From contig JAFRSR010000397.1 of NCBI GenBank assembly GCA_017427485.1, positions 1 through 35,556 of the forward strand: a stretch of 35,556 nt of DNA, given 5' to 3'. This stretch comes from Kiritimatiellia bacterium. GTDB lineage: Bacteria > Verrucomicrobiota > Kiritimatiellia > RFP12 > UBA1067. The notes below the pieces were generated by a model, which did no database searches, was not told the origin of the DNA, and saw nothing but the letters and a program-made list of their open reading frames with translations. This document shows, piece after piece, positions 18,007 through 26,450 of this stretch (position 1 is its first letter; each line of letters starts with the position of its first letter). Both the position numbers and the translations under genes were made by a program.

Positions 18007-21000
18007 TCAGCCAAGTAGTCCGAAAAGCTCCGTCAGCTTCTCGATGGTCACGGGTTTCAGGAGCAGCATGTCAAAGCCCTGTTCCCTGTAGGTCATGCGC
18101 GCCTCCACGTCTGCGGTGATCGAACACACCTTCAGGTGTGCGAGGCGTTCGTCGGCCCGGATGCGCTTAACGAGTTCGGCGCCGTCCATGACGGGCATCC
18201 ACATGTCGGACATGACAAGGTCGAACGCCGGATCCGCCTCCAGTTTCTCAAGCGCCGCCTTGCCGTCTTCCGCCAAAACGACGTCGGTGATGCCCAGCCT
18301 CGCGAGCAGCGCCTTCAGCACCGCGCGGTTCACGGGCGAATCGTCCACCACGAAGACACGCTTGGGCAGCTTGGAACTTTCAAGCGCCCCTGGCGTGCCG
18401 TCCTTGCCGCTTGCCTGCCCCTCGGGCGCGACATCAACCGGAACCTCGACATGGACCGCGAAGCCCTTGCCGGGCGCCGTGTCGATCGAAATCGTGCCAT
18501 GCACGAGTTCCACAAGCCGCTTGCAGATCGCAAGGCCCAGCCCGCTTCCCTCCGCACGGTTCTTGATGTCGGCCTGCACGAATGGCTGCATGAGGCGCTT
18601 GGCCTTCTCCGGAGGGACGCCCCTGCCGTTATCCGCGACGGTCAGCTTGAACCGGCCGTCCTCGTAGGTGGCCGAAATGCGGATCGTGCAAGGTCCCGCG
18701 TACTTGACCGCGTTGCTGACGTAATTGAACATCACCTGGCGGAAGCGGAGGGGATCGACCATGAGGCGCGGCATTTCGGCAATCTCGAGGACGAAGGTCT
18801 GGCCGTTCTTGGCCATCATCGTCTGGAACGCCGGCACGACTTCGCGCAGGAGTTCGCCCACATCCACCGGCTCAAGGCTGAACGAGAGCTTCCCAAGGTC
18901 CATCTTCGAGAGGTCGAGCACGTCATTCACGAGCTGCAGGAGCATCTTGCCGCTCGACACGATCATGTTGAGTGCCTGCTTCGCATCCTCCGGCGGAACA
19001 TCGCCGGCCTGCAGAAGCTCCGAGAAGCCGATGATGGCATTGAGCGGCGTGCGGATGTCATGCGAGACGGCCGAGAAGAAGTAGCTTCGCGTCTTCTCGG
19101 CCTCCACCACCCGGTCGCGTTCGGTTTCCAGGCGGACGGCGGCGGCATGCCGCTCAAGGGCCAGCGTCAGCACGTTGGCGGCGATCTTGAGCGTCTGCCG
19201 GTCGTCTTCCGAGATCTTGCGCTGCTTGTTCAGGTAGTGGAGCGCGATGCCGCCCCAGAGCTTCCCCTCGCAATACACGACAACGACCTCCAGCGATTTC
19301 GCGGGACAGATCGGCGAAAGCGGCACCAGGGACTGCCCCTCCGCGTCGACAAGCTCGATGATGTGGTCGGCATCTGCGATGGGCGGAATCTCGAACTTGT
19401 AGAACGAACACTCCCTGCAGCGCTCAGGGCAGTTTTCCAGCTCTCCCCCGGGATAGAGCAGGCGATGGTCGCCTTCAAGGGTATGGATCGCGATGTAGTC
19501 ACATGCTGTCAGTTCAAGGAGCCGATGCAGCATCCGATCGATCAACCCCGGCGGGTCGTCCTTCGAGAGCGCGTAGGTAAGAAGGTCGGCGCGAAACCGC
19601 TGGTGCTCCTGCATCCGCGCGATCGTCTTCTCGCGGCGTTCCCTGTCATACGCGATGGCCAAGAACTCCAACGCGGTGCGGAGACCGTGCGCGACCATGT
19701 CCATGTTGTGTTTGTGCGGCTTCGTATAGTCGGCCACCATCCGCCACCAGCCATCGCCTTTCTTGAACTGCGCGACGGCTGATGACGTCATCTGGCAATA
19801 CGGTGGCCGATTCATGTCCGGCAACGGCTCCCCCTCCCGGAAAACCAACACCTCGCTTTCGGCGAAGAATTCCTGCGGCAGCTGCTTCCTGTTGCCGGCG
19901 GACGCCTTCGTGCAGTCGCGGCAGCAGTCCGGCGCGTCCTCGCCGAACCAATCGCTGCGCGAACCGTCGTCGGCGCACAGCATGAGATGCTGCGCCCCAG
20001 TGATTTCGCAAACCTTGGAGCCGATGAATTCCCTGATCTCATCGTAGTCCTGGTGCTTGAAGATGAACTCCACGACTTCGGCCTTGAGGCTGGCGACGTT
20101 CAGCGCGACGGTGAGGTCGTGGTAGGTCGATATCCTTTCGAGCGACGACACGATGACGAGGGCCGCGCGCCGCAGAAAGTCGATCAGGGGCGTCGACATC
20201 TGACATTCTTCGGAATAGCCCACGCACAGCACGCCCACGAGCCCACCCTCATGGCGAACGCCCACCGAATGGACGACCTTCAGCTGCTCCGCGAAGCCGG
20301 ACGGCGATTCGTCCTGCTCGATGTTGGCCTTCAACCAGGCGATTTCGTCCTCGCGAAACGTGACGACCGAACTGCTCGTAAGCCGCATGTTGAAGGCTCG
20401 CCCCAACTCCGGGTCGATTATCCAGTTCCGCGTATTCGTCCAGCCTCCGCGTACCAGGGCATGATCGGAGAACACGATCCCGCCGCCCTCCGGACGTATG
20501 CCCTGTACCATGTAGCAGATGTCGGCGTCGAGGCGGTTCAGCACAATCTCCAGCATCTGTTTGGGACGCATTGTGCGCGCGTCCTTCTGGAGTGCGATCA
20601 GCGCGCGCTCGAGCTCGCGCTCGTTCGCCTCGTACTCATTCTTCCGCTGCGCGACATCCAGAAGCACCAGGTCGCCTTCGTGCAGCCTCTGGCAGTTGAG
20701 GAGGAGATCCGCCGCCTCGTGGATGTTGAAGACGATGCGGTCCGTGAACTCCTCGCAGGGCGCCTTGACGAAGTCGAATCCCGCGAACCCGCAGATCGTG
20801 CCGTTCTCCCCCACGAGCGGCGTGGCGATCAGCGACTGGATGCCCTGCGGCGCGAGCCATTCGCGCGAGCCGGCGTCGATGGCGTCGATGTCCGTAAAGA
20901 GGAAGTCCCGCCCGGACATGATGCAGGCGTTGAACTCGACGAGGTCCGCGAGGTTGCACGTCTGTTGCCCGCCGATCTCCGGCTTGACACCCTCGGCGCA

Positions 21001-21219
21001 CCACTCATGCGTGTTGGTGCACATGGAGGACTTGCCGGGTTCCCAGAACCGGTAGACGTAGCAGCGATCCGCCCCCACGTTCCGCCCGATGGAGGCAAGG
21101 ACGAAGTCGGTGGGATCCTCGTTGGGAGCAACCTGGACGATGTGCTTCAAAAGCGAGCTGAAAAGCGTGCGGTCGGCGCGCAGGGCCTCAGCGTCGGGCA
21201 TTTCGGCGTCATTCATCAC
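18007..21219 (-). CDS. Soluble multi-GAF hybrid histidine kinase with receiver domain
   Basis: 1070 residues, no signal peptide or membrane segment, so a cytosolic sensor. Domains: GAF-like 1 (about 17-180, with the NTHEWCAEGV motif), GAF-like 2 (about 215-380), two further GAF-like regions (about 385-530 and 545-690), HisKA dimerisation domain with phospho-acceptor H720 in SHDIRTPLNAIIGFSELL, HATPase (N box NYVSNAVKYAG, VADNGRGVPP, AEGSGLGLAI), and a C-terminal receiver with VDDS, phospho-acceptor D1005 in MSDMWMPVMDG and K1055 in LLLKPV. Unusual are Cys clusters in the third and fourth GAF-like regions: CCRDC (432-436) and C597, C601, C604 in CPERCREC; metal or redox sensing is possible. 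No output domain follows, so a separate phosphotransfer partner or effector is needed. The start is GTG at 21219 or the adjacent ATG at 21216, after GGAGAGGA. The gene is divergent from the DUF4832-type gene, which it may control. Confidence 0.9.
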   Translation of the reverse strand: MMNDAEMPDAEALRADRTLFSSLLKHIVQVAPNEDPTDFVLASIGRNVGADRCYVYRFWEPGKSSMCTNTHEWCAEGVKPEIGGQQTCNLADLVEFNACIMSGRDFLFTDIDAIDAGSREWLAPQGIQSLIATPLVGENGTICGFAGFDFVKAPCEEFTDRIVFNIHEAADLLLNCQRLHEGDLVLLDVAQRKNEYEANERELERALIALQKDARTMRPKQMLEIVLNRLDADICYMVQGIRPEGGGIVFSDHALVRGGWTNTRNWIIDPELGRAFNMRLTSSSVVTFREDEIAWLKANIEQDESPSGFAEQLKVVHSVGVRHEGGLVGVLCVGYSEECQMSTPLIDFLRRAALVIVSSLERISTYHDLTVALNVASLKAEVVEFIFKHQDYDEIREFIGSKVCEITGAQHLMLCADDGSRSDWFGEDAPDCCRDCTKASAGNRKQLPQEFFAESEVLVFREGEPLPDMNRPPYCQMTSSAVAQFKKGDGWWRMVADYTKPHKHNMDMVAHGLRTALEFLAIAYDRERREKTIARMQEHQRFRADLLTYALSKDDPPGLIDRMLHRLLELTACDYIAIHTLEGDHRLLYPGGELENCPERCRECSFYKFEIPPIADADHIIELVDAEGQSLVPLSPICPAKSLEVVVVYCEGKLWGGIALHYLNKQRKISEDDRQTLKIAANVLTLALERHAAAVRLETERDRVVEAEKTRSYFFSAVSHDIRTPLNAIIGFSELLQAGDVPPEDAKQALNMIVSSGKMLLQLVNDVLDLSKMDLGKLSFSLEPVDVGELLREVVPAFQTMMAKNGQTFVLEIAEMPRLMVDPLRFRQVMFNYVSNAVKYAGPCTIRISATYEDGRFKLTVADNGRGVPPEKAKRLMQPFVQADIKNRAEGSGLGLAICKRLVELVHGTISIDTAPGKGFAVHVEVPVDVAPEGQASGKDGTPGALESSKLPKRVFVVDDSPVNRAVLKALLARLGITDVVLAEDGKAALEKLEADPAFDLVMSDMWMPVMDGAELVKRIRADERLAHLKVCSITADVEARMTYREQGFDMLLLKPVTIEKLTELFGLLG

Positions 21220-21266
21220 CTCTCGGTCCTCTCCATGTCCGTTTGCTTGCGTTTGTCATGGCGTAC

Positions 21267-21277
21267 ATTCTACCATA
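21267..21277 (-). promoter_or_regulatory. Extended -10 promoter of the hybrid kinase gene
   Basis: Minus-strand TATGGTAGAAT, identical over 11 bases to the divergent promoter at 21314-21324. No recognisable -35 box. The leader to the start codon is about 45 bases with GGAGAGGA. Confidence 0.55.
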
Positions 21278-21313
21278 TTTTGCGGATTTATGCCCGCGCG
21301 CAATCATGTGAAT

Positions 21314-21324
21314 TATGGTAGAAT
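21314..21324 (+). promoter_or_regulatory. Extended -10 promoter of the DUF4832-type gene
   Basis: Plus-strand TATGGTAGAAT with no -35 consensus 16-18 bases upstream (that place reads gcgcgc). The start site would fall near 21331, leaving a leader of about 17 bases that contains AAAGGA six bases before the ATG at 21348. Confidence 0.55.
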
Positions 21325-21347
21325 AGGAGCACGCGAAAGGAAAAACC

Positions 21348-22907
21348 ATGAACAAGAAGATTCTCTCCGCCGCCGCATTCGCCGCCTGCTACGCGGCGCA
21401 GGCCGCCATCGTGCGGCCCGAAAACACGGACGACATCCTCGTCAACCCCGACATGGGACTCGTGATGTTCCACTACTCGAACCGGCAGTGGGCGTACGGC
21501 CAGCTGCAGGAGCGCGGCGACGTGCTCGACTGGTTCCCCGGCGTCTCCACGATCTACTTCCGCCTGCCGTGGTGCCTCCTGGAGCCGCAGGAGGGACAGT
21601 ACCGCTGGGACATCATCGACAGCTACGCCGCCCCGTGGATCGCGGCCGGCAAGCAGATCGGCTTTCGCGTCACGTGCTGCGAGTCGCGCTACACCTACGC
21701 GACGCCGGAATGGGTCAAGGACGCTGGCGCCAAGGGCTGGTTCTTCAAGATGAAGATGCAGAAGATCTACGGCAAGGACCCGCCGGGAGCCGAAACCGAC
21801 ATCTGGGAACCGGACTACGGCGACCCCGTGTTCCTCAAGAAGCTGGAGAACTTCCTCAAGGCCATGGCGCGCCGCTACGACGGCAAGCCCTCTGTGGCGT
21901 TCATGGACATCGGGACGATCGGCATGTGGGGCGAGGGACACACCCGCGCCTACGAACGCGAGATGAAGGCGCAGGGACGCGACCCGCGCGAGGCGTTCCA
22001 TCTCCACTACGAGCTCCACAGACGCCTGTTCCCCAACACGACGCTGCTCTGCATCGACGACCAGGCCGGTTCGTCGGATCCGCGTCCTGCGGCGGAGGTC
22101 CCTCTCATGAAGCAGGCGCATGACCTCGGCTTCGGCTTCCGCGACGACTCGATCCTCGTCTTCACCTCCAGCATGGTTCCCGCGCGCCTCAAGCAGCACC
22201 CCTGGTGGTTCCACGCGAACTGGGCCGATTACTTCGCCCCCGCCGCACCTGTCTTCGTGGAGCACGAGCACTACAACCTCTCGCGCGACCGCGGCGCCTG
22301 GAGCGACGAGAAACTCGTCGAGTCCGTCGAGGCCTACCACGCCACCTGGCTCTCCCTGCACGGCTGGCCGAAGGAGATCTACGACAACTCGAAGGACGCC
22401 TACGCGCGCGCCGCGCGCCGGATCGGCTACCGCTTCGAGCTGCGCGAGGTGGACTACCCCGAGACGGTCAAGCTCGGCCAGCCCGTGACGGTCAAGTCCA
22501 CATGGGTCAACGTCGGCGTCGCCCGACGCTACAAGGGCGCCACGCTCGCCTGGTCGCTCGTGGACGACAAGGGCCGCGTGGCGTGGGTCTCCACGGACGA
22601 CTCCTATGACTTCGCGGACGCCCTTCCGGCGGTCGGCGGCACGGAGCATCCCGTGTCGCGCGCGACCGCCTGCACGTTCGGCTGGACGGGCGAGATCCCG
22701 CAGATCAACGACGGCGTGTGGGTCTACACGGTCCACAACAAGATCGGCAACTACGCCACCGACACGCGCGTGCCCACGCTGACGCCCGGCACCTACACGC
22801 TCTGCGCGTCGCTCGGCGACCCCGACGGCACGCCGCGCCTCGCCCTCCCGCTCAAGGGCGGACAGGACCGCCGCTATCCCGTCGGCAAGATCGTCGTCAC
22901 CGAATGA
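21348..22907 (+). CDS. Secreted DUF4832-type glycosidase-like protein
   Basis: 519 residues with signal peptide (MNKKILSAAAFAACYAAQAA). The N-terminal two thirds look like a TIM barrel: NPDMGLVMFHYS at the start, then LLEPQEGQYRWDIID as in GH42-like and related barrels. IGMWGEGH carries E196 and FVEHEHYN carries E305 and E307, candidate catalytic acids. From about residue 365, RFELREVDYPETVKLGQ and the strands that follow resemble the beta-sandwich of DUF4832 proteins, usually found after such barrels in Bacteroidota and PVC bacteria. Substrate unknown. It is the only plus-strand gene, divergent from the hybrid kinase with matching promoters, and ends 10 bases from the convergent FG-GAP protein gene with no intrinsic terminator between them. 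Activity is inferred from fold resemblance only. Confidence 0.78.
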   Translation: MNKKILSAAAFAACYAAQAAIVRPENTDDILVNPDMGLVMFHYSNRQWAYGQLQERGDVLDWFPGVSTIYFRLPWCLLEPQEGQYRWDIIDSYAAPWIAAGKQIGFRVTCCESRYTYATPEWVKDAGAKGWFFKMKMQKIYGKDPPGAETDIWEPDYGDPVFLKKLENFLKAMARRYDGKPSVAFMDIGTIGMWGEGHTRAYEREMKAQGRDPREAFHLHYELHRRLFPNTTLLCIDDQAGSSDPRPAAEVPLMKQAHDLGFGFRDDSILVFTSSMVPARLKQHPWWFHANWADYFAPAAPVFVEHEHYNLSRDRGAWSDEKLVESVEAYHATWLSLHGWPKEIYDNSKDAYARAARRIGYRFELREVDYPETVKLGQPVTVKSTWVNVGVARRYKGATLAWSLVDDKGRVAWVSTDDSYDFADALPAVGGTEHPVSRATACTFGWTGEIPQINDGVWVYTVHNKIGNYATDTRVPTLTPGTYTLCASLGDPDGTPRLALPLKGGQDRRYPVGKIVVTE

Positions 22908-22917
22908 CGCGCCGCAC

Positions 22918-25900
22918 CTACCGACGCGTCTCCGCCACGGGGTTCGCGAGCGTGTAGAAATAGCCGTCCTCCGCGCCGACGAGGAGCTCGGGAAGCCCGT
23001 CGCCGTCGAAGTCGGTCCACGTGGGGCAGCTCGTGTGGCCCTGCAGACGCTTCTCGCCCATGAGCCACGCGTTGCGGAAGCGCCACACGCCCTCGGGACG
23101 CAGGCCGAGCTGCTTGTAGAGAAAGGCGTTGCGGTCGTTGATCGCGATGTCGAGCTTGCCGTCGCAGTCCCAGTCCACGAAACAGAGCTTCCGCCGCCCG
23201 CTTGCGCCCGCCGTCTTGTCCGAAAAGCGGTAGAGGTTGCCCTTGCCGTCCGCGAACACGCGGCGCGGTGCGAGGAGGACGAGTCGTCCGTCCGCCCCGC
23301 GCGCCCGTTTGAAGAGGCAGAGGTAGCCCTCCTGGTCGAGCATCACGAGGTCCGTGAGGCCGTCCTTGTCCCAGTCGATCGCGACAGGCGACGTGCGCCA
23401 CTGCGTGAGGAGCGCCTTGCCCTGCGGCTTGCGCCAGCCCCACGCGAGCGCGGGCTGCGCGCCGTCCCACTCCACCTCCACCGAACGCGCCGGCTCAAGG
23501 TCGAGCGTGCCCTTGCATCCCGGGTTGCGGTACCAGATCACGTCGCCGAAGATGGAGTTGCACACGATGTCGAGATGCCCGTCGCCGTCCCAGTCTGCCA
23601 CCGACAGCACCGTGTAGCCCCACTTCGCCTCGCACGGGCCCTGAATTGACCCGTTCGCCCCGGCCTGGATGCGGATCGTCTGGCCGCCCGCCGAGAGCAA
23701 CTTCGGCTCGGCCCAGCGCGGCTTCGCCACACCCGGTCCCGACAGGTTCTCGATGAAGGCGATGTAGCCGGCCGAATTGCCCGCGATCACGTCCCAGTCG
23801 CCGTCGCCGTCCCAGTCGCACGCGAATGGCGTGGCGAGCGCGCCAAACTTCACGCAGTCCGCCTCCTGACGGAAGTAGTACGGCTTCTCGAAGACGGGCA
23901 TCCCCTTCTCCAGACGCCCCGTGTTGCGGATGAACGCCACGCGCCCGTCCTCGTCGCCGCAGATGATGTCGAGCCGGCCGTCGCCGTCCCAGTCCACGGC
24001 GGACGGCGTGATCATCTGCAAGTCCATCGCGAGCTTCTTTCCGTCCGCCGCCATCAGCTTGCGGCCTGCCGCGAACCGCGGCGCGGCGCGCGTGCCGACA
24101 TTCTCGAAGAACGTGAAGTCGTCCATGAACGAGCCGCAGAGGAGGTCGAGGTCGCCGTCGCCGTCCCAGTCCGCCGCCATCGGCATCGGGTTGCCGAACA
24201 CCTCGAGCGGCGTGCCGTCCGCGAGTAGTACCTTTTCGGCGGGCGCGTACTCCGCGTCCGGCCCCTCGCCCTTGACGTGGCGGCAGAGGTAGACGAGGCC
24301 GCGCAGCGGACCATTCGTCCAGCTGCCGTGCGCGTCGTAGGCGTTCGCCCAGCCGTAGTCTGTCCAGTCGCCCACGCCCACGAGAATGTCCTCCGCGCCG
24401 TCGCCGTCCCAGTCCACGAACCGCCACGTGTTGCCGCGCACCTTGTTCGGATGGACGTTCGGCGGCAACCCCTTCACGGGAGTCGCCTCGCCGCAGATGT
24501 CGGCCTGCGGGTTCCAGACCGCGTAGCCAGGACGCGTCACGACGGGCTTCCCCCTGTAGGACGTCACAACCGTGTTGCCATATCCCTTGCCGAGCCGCTT
24601 CGCCTTCTTGAAGACGGGCTTCGCGTTCTTCTCGCCCTTCGGCGTCGCGTTCTCAAAGAAGTACGTGCCGTTGTACGGCGTGTCGGGACAGCTCACCACC
24701 AGGTCCAGGTCACCGTCGCCGTCGTAGTCAAACGCCATCGGCCACGCCCAGAGGCCCACGCCGAGGAAGCTCGTTGCTCCGGGGTTATTGTAGGGCATCC
24801 GCTCGAAGTCGCGGGGCGTCTTGCCCGGCTCCGGCAACGCGATCTCGCACCATACGATCTGCGCCTTGCCGTCGGGGTTGGCGGAAAAACCGATCTCGTT
24901 CTCGCCCGGCTTGAGCGCGCAACCGGGGAACATCCAGCGCACGGCGCTTTTCGCGAGTCCGCCGCCGTAGGGCCGCGCGTTGGAAAGACGCTCGGGGTCG
25001 CCGACGGCGGCGACGCCGTTGAGCGTCACCGACGGCGGCAACCGCGGATTTGCGCCGGCGAAACCCGCCACCACGTAGGCAAACGCGTCATTCTTCCCGC
25101 GTGCCGCGCGCGTCACGAGCGTGCGCGGACGGTCGAGCGTGACGGGCAGCTGGCGTGGCCGGCACTTGCCCTTCGCGGCGATGTCGTGGTACGAGACGAT
25201 GAACCGGCGCGAGAGCCGTTCCAACCGCTCCGGCTGGAGCGAGCGCGAGTAGATTTCGTTGCGCGCCGCCGCGTCGAGATAGGGAACGTTGAAGAAGTAG
25301 AATCCCTCCGGGTTCGCGTGCACGGCGCACCAGCCGCGGCGCACGGGCATGTTCTCGCCGTTCGCCATCAGCTTGAAGGACTCGTTCGCGGGCATGCAGG
25401 CAAACGGAATGTCCGTGCCCGGCAGGACGGTGACCGACGGGTTCGCGCGGCGGATACGCGCCTGCCAGTCCGCGATGTCGAAGTCGAAGTTCGACGCGGA
25501 GTAGGCGTTGCACACCGTGATGATGTCCACAAGCCCCTCCTTCGCCCACGTCTCGGGATCGTAGCCGAGGTGGCGCGCCACGGCGTAGACCGTGGGGATG
25601 CGCGTCGCGATCCGCACGGGATGCCCGCGCCGCTTCGCCGCCGCGTTGGCGCGCTTCCGCGCCTCGCGCATGAAATCGGTCAGGACGTGCGAGAGTTCCT
25701 CTTCCTTGCCGAGCGTCAGGTTGTTCGGAAAGCGGAGCCAGTCCAGCTCGATGCCGTCGGCGTCCCAGCGGTCGAGGATCTCGTCCACCATCGCGTAGGC
25801 GTGCCGACGCACCTTCGCGTATTTGTAGTTGAACGCGTGCTCGTTCCAGCTCGGCTTCTGCTCGGGGCGCTTGATGTGGAGCTCCGGGTGTTCGGTCCAG

Positions 25901-26406
25901 AACGACTCCGTGCGGAAGTAGTTCGTGACGTGGCAGAAGTGGACGTCGTTCATGCGCATGGAGATCCACGGCGAAACGCCCTTCTCGCGGCAGCGGCGCG
26001 TCCAGATGGCGTAGGGATCGATGCCCGCGTCGTTCATCTTCTTCGCGTTGATGCACCAGAGGTTGTTCGTGGCGGGCGAACCGTCCACCTCCACGCCGTC
26101 CAGTCCCTTCCAGATCGGCTCCCAGGCCTTCGAGTCGTAGCTCGCGCGCTGCCCGCACACGCACATGAAGAAGTGCGTCACCTTCCCGCCGTCCAGCACC
26201 GTGTCGAGGTACTTTTCGCACGCCTCGGCGGTGGTCTTCTCGATGTTGCCGGGGAGGTCGGCGCGCTTGAAGTAGCGGTCGTTGTCCTCGTTGATCACAA
26301 GCCACGGCTTGGGCGGCACCGCGCCCGGTGCCAGCGGCGCGCGCGGCGCTGGAAACGCGGCAAACGAAAGAGCGGCGCCAAATGCCAGCAGGATTTCTTT
26401 TCTCAT
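22918..26406 (-). CDS. Secreted TIM-barrel glycosidase-like protein with nine-repeat FG-GAP/VCBS propeller
   Basis: 1162 residues from the ATG at 26406, chosen because a signal peptide (MRKEILLAFGAALSFAAFPA) starts there and AAGG lies seven bases upstream. The open frame continues 48 bases further up but without signal or Shine-Dalgarno. Residues about 35-430 resemble the GHL10/DUF187-like barrels (DADGIELDWLRFP near 215-225 with likely catalytic Asp/Glu). A beta-sandwich linker follows. From about 559 to the end there are nine FG-GAP/VCBS blades of the form D-[WYF]-D-x-D-G-x-x-D-[IL], each with a calcium-binding DxDxDG loop (AFDYDGDGDLDL, ADWDGDGHLDIV, TDFDGDGLPELL among them). It is the last gene of the right block, 44 bases after the sialidase-like gene. 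Export and carbohydrate contact are likely; hydrolytic activity is inferred only. Confidence 0.8.
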   Translation of the reverse strand: MRKEILLAFGAALSFAAFPAPRAPLAPGAVPPKPWLVINEDNDRYFKRADLPGNIEKTTAEACEKYLDTVLDGGKVTHFFMCVCGQRASYDSKAWEPIWKGLDGVEVDGSPATNNLWCINAKKMNDAGIDPYAIWTRRCREKGVSPWISMRMNDVHFCHVTNYFRTESFWTEHPELHIKRPEQKPSWNEHAFNYKYAKVRRHAYAMVDEILDRWDADGIELDWLRFPNNLTLGKEEELSHVLTDFMREARKRANAAAKRRGHPVRIATRIPTVYAVARHLGYDPETWAKEGLVDIITVCNAYSASNFDFDIADWQARIRRANPSVTVLPGTDIPFACMPANESFKLMANGENMPVRRGWCAVHANPEGFYFFNVPYLDAAARNEIYSRSLQPERLERLSRRFIVSYHDIAAKGKCRPRQLPVTLDRPRTLVTRAARGKNDAFAYVVAGFAGANPRLPPSVTLNGVAAVGDPERLSNARPYGGGLAKSAVRWMFPGCALKPGENEIGFSANPDGKAQIVWCEIALPEPGKTPRDFERMPYNNPGATSFLGVGLWAWPMAFDYDGDGDLDLVVSCPDTPYNGTYFFENATPKGEKNAKPVFKKAKRLGKGYGNTVVTSYRGKPVVTRPGYAVWNPQADICGEATPVKGLPPNVHPNKVRGNTWRFVDWDGDGAEDILVGVGDWTDYGWANAYDAHGSWTNGPLRGLVYLCRHVKGEGPDAEYAPAEKVLLADGTPLEVFGNPMPMAADWDGDGDLDLLCGSFMDDFTFFENVGTRAAPRFAAGRKLMAADGKKLAMDLQMITPSAVDWDGDGRLDIICGDEDGRVAFIRNTGRLEKGMPVFEKPYYFRQEADCVKFGALATPFACDWDGDGDWDVIAGNSAGYIAFIENLSGPGVAKPRWAEPKLLSAGGQTIRIQAGANGSIQGPCEAKWGYTVLSVADWDGDGHLDIVCNSIFGDVIWYRNPGCKGTLDLEPARSVEVEWDGAQPALAWGWRKPQGKALLTQWRTSPVAIDWDKDGLTDLVMLDQEGYLCLFKRARGADGRLVLLAPRRVFADGKGNLYRFSDKTAGASGRRKLCFVDWDCDGKLDIAINDRNAFLYKQLGLRPEGVWRFRNAWLMGEKRLQGHTSCPTWTDFDGDGLPELLVGAEDGYFYTLANPVAETRR

Positions 26407-26450
26407 GTTTTTACCTTTCTTCACATCTTCTTCAATCGGCGAGTCCACCG

